A stretch of 64,000 nt of DNA from positions 1,426,001 to 1,490,000 of the forward strand of contig NZ_AP025343.1 in the NCBI RefSeq assembly GCF_021654775.1. The letters run 5' to 3'. The notes beneath the pieces are model-generated. The model was not told where the DNA came from and searched no databases. It saw only the letters and a program-made list of their open reading frames with translations. A program made the translations under genes and the position numbers. This stretch comes from Paenibacillus azoreducens. Lineage in GTDB: Bacteria > Bacillota > Bacilli > Paenibacillales > Paenibacillaceae. Positions 54,777 through 64,000 of this stretch are shown piece by piece. Position 1 is the first letter of the stretch, and each line of letters begins with the position of its first letter.

Positions 54777-55762
54777 ATGGCTCAAACCTACCTGCAGCAT
54801 ACACGGGAACAGTCAGCCGCCCTTAAGCCCTCGAGAAAACGCAGATGGGGCGGGGCTGCTCCCTACCTCTTCATCTTTCCTTGGATCTTCGGGTTTATCG
54901 TTTTCACGTTAGGGCCGCTGCTGTTCTCTCTGATCATTTCGTTTTTTGATTGGCCGATTGTCGGCAAGGTCACGTTTATCGGTGTGGATAATTATGTTCA
55001 GATGTTTACGAATGATCCGATGTTCTGGAAATCCCTTTTCGTTACCTTGAAATTTGCAGCTTTGTTCGTTCCGCTCAATATTATCATCGCGCTGGGACTC
55101 GCCATGCTCCTGAATCAAAAAGTACGCGGGAGCGCGATATTCCGCACCGCCTTCTATTTGCCTTCGGTCATCTCGGGCGTAGCGCTCGCCATGATCTGGT
55201 CTTGGGTATACAGCGGGGATTACGGGATTCTGAATTACTTCCTGTCGCTCTTTGGCATCCAAGGTCCCGATTGGCTGAATGATACGAAATGGTCGCTTGT
55301 GGCGATGGTGGTCGCGAGCCTGTGGGGCCAAGGTTCGATGATGCTGATTTTTTTGGCGGGGCTCAAAGGCATTCCAAAGGATTTGTACGAATCGGCTTCC
55401 ATCGACGGCGCGGGTAAGATCCGCCAATTCTTCAGCGTGACGATCCCGATGATTACGCCAACGATTTTATTCAATCTGATTACATCCATTATCGCGGCAT
55501 TCCAGCAGCTGACTTTGGCCTTATTGCTGACGGGAGGCGGGCCGCTGAAGTCCACGTATTTTTATGCCATGTACATGTACGAAAACGCATTCAAATATTT
55601 CAAAATGGGTTATTCCGCCGCAAACGCCTGGTTTATGTTCCTGATCGTGCTTGTGCTGACGTTCCTCGTCTTCAAGTCATCGGAAGCGTGGGTATTCTAT
55701 GAAGGCGAAATGAAAAAGAATTCACAGAAGAAGCTGAAAGCCGGAAAAGGGGGGCAGACCGG

Positions 55763-55766
<4 letters not shown>
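54777..55766 (+). CDS. Sugar ABC transporter permease, MalF/LacF type
   Basis: 329 residues with a cytoplasmic N-tail, six membrane segments and the EAA loop YESASIDGAGKIRQFFSVTIP. The motif RTAFYLPSVISGVALAMIW is typical. It overlaps the second permease by 4 bp. No ATPase gene is in this operon; the UgpC/MsmX-like ATPase at 30986 or another could serve. Confidence 0.92.
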
Positions 55767-59705
<3,939 letters not shown>

Positions 59706-59716
59706 GGAGGAGAACC

Positions 59717-60499
59717 ATGCTAAATGCACAGGATGTTTTAAATTTATCCGGCAAGGTGGCGGTTATTACAGGCGGGGCTTCAGGGATTGGCCTTGCTACT
59801 GCCGAGCTGCTGGCGGATTTCGGAGCACATGCGGCATTGATCGATATTAATGAGGAAGCGGGCGAGAAAGCGGCCGCGGCCATACGGGCCAAAGGGGGGC
59901 AGGCCAGCTTCTACCGCTGCAACGTCACCTCGGCCGCGGATTGTGAACGCGTCGCCTCGGAGATCGCTTCCGCTCAAGGAGGCATTCACATCCTGTTTAA
60001 TAATGCAGGCGTGATCCGCCGCAAAACGGTAACCGAACTGGAAGAAAAAGATTGGGACCTGGTATTGGACGTATCGCTTAAAGGCGTTTATCTGCTCTCC
60101 AAGTACGTGATCCCGATTATGGAGCAAGGCGGAGGCGGCAGCATCATCAACACGGGTTCCGGTTGGGGCCTGAAGGGCGGAGACCGTGCCGCAGCCTACT
60201 GTGCGGCCAAAGCCGGTGTCGTCAACCTGACCAAAGCGATGGCCATCGATCATGGTCCGGCTAACATCCGCGTCAACTGCGTATCGCCTGGCGATACGGA
60301 TACGCCGCTCTTGCGCGACGAAGCTAAGCAGCTGCGGCAGGACGAGGCGGCATTCCTCGTCGCCTCCGCGGGCGGACGGCCGCTGGAACGCCTCGGAACG
60401 CCTCGCGATATCGCGAACAGCGTATTATTCCTGGCGAGCGACCTTTCTTCCTGGGTGACCGGAAGCGTGCTTGTTGTAGACGGAGGCGGTATTGCTTAG
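59717..60499 (+). CDS. Short-chain dehydrogenase/reductase (SDR)
   Basis: 260 residues from ATG 59717 behind GAGGAGGAG. The cofactor motif is TGGASGIG, then NNAG, catalytic Ser in NTGSGWG and YCAAK as the Tyr-Lys pair. The Asp in ALIDINEE points to NAD. It is 11 bp after lacZ, so it may oxidise the released sugar. Substrate unknown. Confidence 0.92.
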   Translation: MLNAQDVLNLSGKVAVITGGASGIGLATAELLADFGAHAALIDINEEAGEKAAAAIRAKGGQASFYRCNVTSAADCERVASEIASAQGGIHILFNNAGVIRRKTVTELEEKDWDLVLDVSLKGVYLLSKYVIPIMEQGGGGSIINTGSGWGLKGGDRAAAYCAAKAGVVNLTKAMAIDHGPANIRVNCVSPGDTDTPLLRDEAKQLRQDEAAFLVASAGGRPLERLGTPRDIANSVLFLASDLSSWVTGSVLVVDGGGIA

Positions 60500-60543
60500 G
60501 ACAGTTATTTCTTTTAGAGCTAAAGCGTTTTGAACACGCACTT

Positions 60544-60868
60544 CTATATAAGTTGAACTAAAGAAAAGCATAAGGAATAGGCAAGAGGGTTCAATATTCT
60601 AATGGAGAACCATTTTAGAATATTGAACCTAGGAGAAAGATTTACGGAGAAGCTAAAAGCTTTTTGAAAAAAAGCTGCTTCGGAAGCATATGCTTCGTTC
60701 GCCTAAAAGCTTTCCGTAGGAAAGCTAGCATCGTAAGCATACGCTTTGTGATCGGATTTCAACCATGAATTTAGTATAAATCAAAGAAATCTGGGAGCGG
60801 GCAGCGATCGAAAGAACATTTCACCCGACTGCCTGCATCCGTGCAAATCATTGGTTCAACTTATATAG
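60544..60868. repeat. 325-bp MITE-like element with 15-bp perfect terminal inverted repeats
   Basis: CTATATAAGTTGAAC and GTTCAACTTATATAG match perfectly at the two ends. Inside, GGTTCAATATTCTAA (60588) and TTAGAATATTGAACC (60615) form a 15-bp hairpin. The right 60 bp recur at 42096. No open frame. It fills the gap between the SDR and gcvPA-like genes. Confidence 0.8.
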
Positions 60869-60895
60869 TTTACCACACGAACGGAGGCGATCCAT

Positions 60896-62302
60896 TTGGC
60901 TGATAACAGAACTTATGCCCATCCCTATATTCCGAATACCGTTCCGGAGGTCCGGGACGCCATGCTGAAGGAAATCGGCCTGACATCGATAGATCAGCTG
61001 CATGATGCGATTCCGGACAACCTGAAGCTGGACCGGGAGATGAATCTCCCGCCGGCAATGAACGAATACGAGCTGCGCCGTCACATTGAGGGTCTGCTGG
61101 CGAAAAACAAGCATGGCGCCGACTATTTGAATTTCCTCGGCGCCGGCTGCTGGCAGCATTTCATTCCGGCCGTTTGCGACGAGATCAACCAGCGCTCCGA
61201 ATTCGTGACCGCATATGCCGGTGAACCTTACGAAGACCATGGGCGTTTTCAAGCGCTGTTCGAATACCAGAGCTTGGTTGCTGAGCTTGTGGACATGGAT
61301 GTCGTCAACGTTCCGACTTTCGACTGGGCCCAGGCGGCTTCCACCGCGATCCGGATGGCCGGCCGCATCACGGGCCGCAAGACAGCTCTGCTTCCGCGTT
61401 CCGTTGACCCCGATAAGGCAGCGATCATTCACAATTACTGCACGCCGGTGATGGAAATCGAGTATGTAGAGATCGACACGGTTACCGGAAAAATGGATCT
61501 AAGCGACTTGCAAAGCAAGCTGGGCGATCATGTTGCGGCCGTCTATTTTGAAAATCCGGGTTATCTCGGAATTATTGAGGATCAGGGAGCCGAGATATCG
61601 AAGCTTGCCCATGACGCAGGTGCCATATCGATCGTCGGGGTTGATCCAATATCCCTCGGTGTCCTGGAGCCTCCGGCACGTTACGGAGCTGATATTATTT
61701 GCGGCGACCTGCAGCCGCTTGGCATGCACATGAACTACGGCGGCGGGCAAGCCGGCTTTATCGCCACGCGCGATGAAGAGAAATACGTGATGGAATATCC
61801 ATCCCGCTTGTTTGGGATTGTTCCGACGGAAGCCCAGGGAGAGTACGGCTTCGGAGATGTCGCTTATGAGCGTACGTCGTTTGCTTTGCGGGAAAAAGGC
61901 AAAGAATCGGTAGGAACCCAAACCGCATTATGGGGAATTACGGCAGGCGTTTATCTGTCGCTGCTGGGACCGGGCGGGATGCAGGAAGTCGGCGCTACCA
62001 TCATCGAGAAGTCGCATTACGCCGCGAAGCTGCTGGCGGATATCCCAGGTGTTTCCCTTCGCTTTGAAGGCGCCTTTTTCAAGGAATTTGTCGTTGACTT
62101 TAATGATACCGGCTTGACGGTGGCCCAGATCAACCGCCGCTTGATGGATGAAGGAATATTCGGCGGCAAGGATTTGTCCGCAGGTTATCCGCAGTGGGGG
62201 CAATGCGCGCTGTATTGTGTGACTGAAATCCACACGCAGGCCGATTTGGAACGTCTTGCGTCGGCGCTCCGCGCGATTGCGGCATATCAACCGAGATCAT
62301 AA
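60896..62302 (+). CDS. GcvPA-like glycine decarboxylase subunit 1 (divergent)
   Basis: 468 residues from TTG 60896. The family layout is clear: IPNTVPEVRDAMLKEIGL, NFLGAGCWQHFIPAV, SEFVTAYAGEPYEDHGRFQALFEYQ-type segment, and GVLEPPARYGADIICGDLQPLGM. It departs from canonical GcvPA at conserved places, for example GAGCWQHFIP for GAGVYDHYIP, and FDWAQAAST for the usual YDGGTALAE. It sits directly upstream of a GcvPB-like gene with no gcvT upstream and no glycine riboswitch visible. It may act on an amino acid other than glycine. Confidence 0.75.
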   Translation: MADNRTYAHPYIPNTVPEVRDAMLKEIGLTSIDQLHDAIPDNLKLDREMNLPPAMNEYELRRHIEGLLAKNKHGADYLNFLGAGCWQHFIPAVCDEINQRSEFVTAYAGEPYEDHGRFQALFEYQSLVAELVDMDVVNVPTFDWAQAASTAIRMAGRITGRKTALLPRSVDPDKAAIIHNYCTPVMEIEYVEIDTVTGKMDLSDLQSKLGDHVAAVYFENPGYLGIIEDQGAEISKLAHDAGAISIVGVDPISLGVLEPPARYGADIICGDLQPLGMHMNYGGGQAGFIATRDEEKYVMEYPSRLFGIVPTEAQGEYGFGDVAYERTSFALREKGKESVGTQTALWGITAGVYLSLLGPGGMQEVGATIIEKSHYAAKLLADIPGVSLRFEGAFFKEFVVDFNDTGLTVAQINRRLMDEGIFGGKDLSAGYPQWGQCALYCVTEIHTQADLERLASALRAIAAYQPRS

Positions 62303-62320
62303 AAAGGAGGCGAAGGAGAC

Positions 62321-63898
62321 ATGAAACGGATTCAAAGAGACCATAAAGTTCGCCAGTTTCACCAAGCCAAATGGGATGAGCCGGTCATTTTCGAACTGCA
62401 CCGGCCCGGAGAGCGCGGAGTTATACCGCCGCGCACTGAATCCGCCATCGCGGAAGCCGTCGGCAGCGCGCAGGATCACATCCCCGCATCCATGCGGCGG
62501 AACGCAGCTCCGGCACTCCCGGAAATCGGGCAGGCCAAGGTGCTCCGGCATTATTTGAGACTGTCCCAGGAAACGCTCGGATCGGATTTGAACGTCGAGA
62601 TCGGGCAGGGAACCTGTACGATGAAATATATTCCGCGGATTAACGAGATGCTGATCAGAAATCCGCGCCTTACCGAATTGCATCCGCTTCAGGACGTCGA
62701 TTCCGTGCAGGGGATGCTGGAAATTTACCATAACCTCGATCTGGCGATGCGCGAAATTTCCGGCATGAACGCCTTCTCATTCCAGCCGAGCAGCGGCACG
62801 CAAGCGCTGCTGGCCATGGCCTCCATTGTCCGTGCCTACCATGATTCACGCGGTGAAGGAGAGCAGCGGGACGAGATTATCACGACGATCTTCTCACATC
62901 CTTCCCAGGCCGCAACTGCGGCGGTGAAGGGATACAAGATCATAACGCTGCACCCTGACGAAGACGGCTTCCCGGATCTCGAGAAGCTGAAAAACGCCGT
63001 CTCCGAACGGACTGCCGGTTTCGTTGTCGCTAATCCGGAAGATACCGGCATATACAACCATCGCATCCGGGAATTCACGGATGTGGTGCATGCAGCGGGC
63101 GGGATTTGTTATTATGACCAGGCCAATGCCAACGGTCTGCTCGGGATTACGCGCGCGAAGGAAGCGGGATTTGATATGTGCTTCTTTAATTTGCATAAAA
63201 CCTTCGCCGCGCCGCATATGTGCGGGGGTCCGGCCACCGGAGCGCTCGGCGTGACGGAGGAGCTGAAGCCGTTCCTGCCGGGACCGCTCGTAGAGCTTGC
63301 CGCAGATGGACGGTATGTGCTGACGGAACAGGGCGGCAACAGCATCGGCAAGGTGCGCAGCTTCCATGGCGTCGCCCAAACCGTGCTCCGCGCCTATGCC
63401 TGGATCATGAGCCTTGGCGCGGAAGGGCTCAAAGATGTGGCTCAGGTTGCGGTGCTGAACAACAATTATCTATATCACAAAATTTTGCAAATCCGCGGCG
63501 CAAGCGCTCCATATATTAAAGGACGCCGCCTTGAGCAGGTCCGCTACAGCTGGAAACAGCTCACGGATGAAACCGGAGTGACGACGGAGGACATTACGCG
63601 CCGGATGTGCGATTTCGGACTTCATTACTGGACCTCCCATCATCCGTACATCGTGCCGCAGCCGTTTACGCTGGAGCCGACGGAATCGTACTCCAAGGAA
63701 GACTTGGACGAATATATCCAGGCGCTGGAGCATATTTCGAACGAGGCTTACACGCAGCCGGAAATCGTCAAAACCGCCCCGCATAACAGCACCGTGCACC
63801 GCAACATAGAATCGTCCCTTGACGATCCCAAGCAGTGGTGCATTACCTGGCGCGCTTACTTGAAGAAAAGCCAGCCGGAACCAGCCGGGCAGAAGTAA
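62321..63898 (+). CDS. GcvPB-like glycine decarboxylase subunit 2 (divergent)
   Basis: 525 residues behind AAAGGAGG, longer than the usual ~490. It has the PLP-binding Lys in FFNLHKTFAAPHMCGGPATG; the canonical family reads LHKTF-x-PHGGGGPGSG, so two of four glycines are changed. Other family parts, HPLQDVDSVQGMLEIYHNLD and YYDQANANGLLGI, are present. It pairs with the upstream GcvPA-like subunit. Both changes fall near the active site, hinting at altered chemistry or substrate. Confidence 0.75.
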   Translation: MKRIQRDHKVRQFHQAKWDEPVIFELHRPGERGVIPPRTESAIAEAVGSAQDHIPASMRRNAAPALPEIGQAKVLRHYLRLSQETLGSDLNVEIGQGTCTMKYIPRINEMLIRNPRLTELHPLQDVDSVQGMLEIYHNLDLAMREISGMNAFSFQPSSGTQALLAMASIVRAYHDSRGEGEQRDEIITTIFSHPSQAATAAVKGYKIITLHPDEDGFPDLEKLKNAVSERTAGFVVANPEDTGIYNHRIREFTDVVHAAGGICYYDQANANGLLGITRAKEAGFDMCFFNLHKTFAAPHMCGGPATGALGVTEELKPFLPGPLVELAADGRYVLTEQGGNSIGKVRSFHGVAQTVLRAYAWIMSLGAEGLKDVAQVAVLNNNYLYHKILQIRGASAPYIKGRRLEQVRYSWKQLTDETGVTTEDITRRMCDFGLHYWTSHHPYIVPQPFTLEPTESYSKEDLDEYIQALEHISNEAYTQPEIVKTAPHNSTVHRNIESSLDDPKQWCITWRAYLKKSQPEPAGQK

Positions 63899-64000
63899 AA
63901 ATGCTCCGAAACAAACAATAGAGGTGCCCTAGTGCCCTGAAAGGGGCAAACTTGAATTAAGGATATTCAGTATGTACGATCACCTAATATGATGAAATAG

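Noticed and set aside
60500..60895. Glycine riboswitch before the gcvPA-like gene
   Set aside because: The gap is filled by a MITE-like element; no tandem aptamer core could be traced.

Overview
The window looks like chromosome of a Paenibacillus-type Gram-positive bacterium. The basis is: strong AGGAGG-type ribosome binding sites with frequent TTG/GTG starts, an LPXTG-anchored surface protein, an S-layer-homology (SLH) protein, YesM/YesN-type two-component proteins, a Bce-type bacitracin-response module, a CIRCE element, and the split GcvPA/GcvPB architecture. The genus is inferred from gene style, not from a marker gene.

Layout. 1-5.1 kb: the 3' end of a sortase-anchored CnaB-repeat protein, a PhnP-like metallo-hydrolase, a tiny secreted-peptide ORF on the minus strand, a YbaK deacylase, tRNA-Pro(GGG), a solitary SUKH protein and a frameshifted SLH remnant. 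5.1-17.1 kb: a complete phosphonate C-P lyase locus. A three-repeat PhoP-box-like array and a 16-bp palindrome lead into a PHP phosphodiesterase, a frameshifted hexapeptide transferase, phnF, phnG-H-I-J-K-M-L, then phnD-C-E-E. An IS1182-type element sits 50 bp after the last phn gene. 19-24 kb: a TetR-cytochrome P450 pair with twin operators, small proteins, and a divergent HxlR/aldo-keto reductase pair. 24-28 kb: a large surface protein with an N-terminal PHP-type metallohydrolase domain and three SLH domains.

28-34 kb: glpP (glycerol-3-phosphate antiterminator) followed by a leader terminator and a Ugp-type ABC importer operon with an embedded HAD phosphatase; the leader terminator is the obvious candidate target of GlpP. 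34-36.5 kb: gene-poor DNA full of several repeat families, plus a small secreted protein. 36.5-39 kb: an alanine-racemase-fold protein coupled to an aldonolactone-oxidase-type flavoenzyme. 39-44 kb: a Bce-like RR-HK-ABC module. 44.3 kb: htpG behind a perfect CIRCE. 46.6-50 kb: a SEC-C protein, an MGH1/GH63-like glycosidase and a three-copy tandem of a structured ~115-bp repeat. 50.4-60.5 kb: a sugar locus (YesM/YesN regulators, ABC importer, GH2 beta-galactosidase, SDR). 60.9-63.9 kb: a GcvPA/GcvPB-like pair that is divergent and lacks gcvT.

Themes. Phosphorus scavenging is prominent (phosphonate import and cleavage, Ugp-type import, several phosphoesterases), and carbohydrate uptake is the second theme. 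The intergenic regions hold at least five repeat families, several with terminal inverted repeats like MITEs. Two genes show clear single-site frameshifts. I see no CRISPR array, no prophage and no obvious new defence system. The most novel-looking items are the paired Pho-box/palindrome control of the phn locus, the GlpP-terminator-Ugp arrangement, the divergent GcvP pair, and the structured repeat family.
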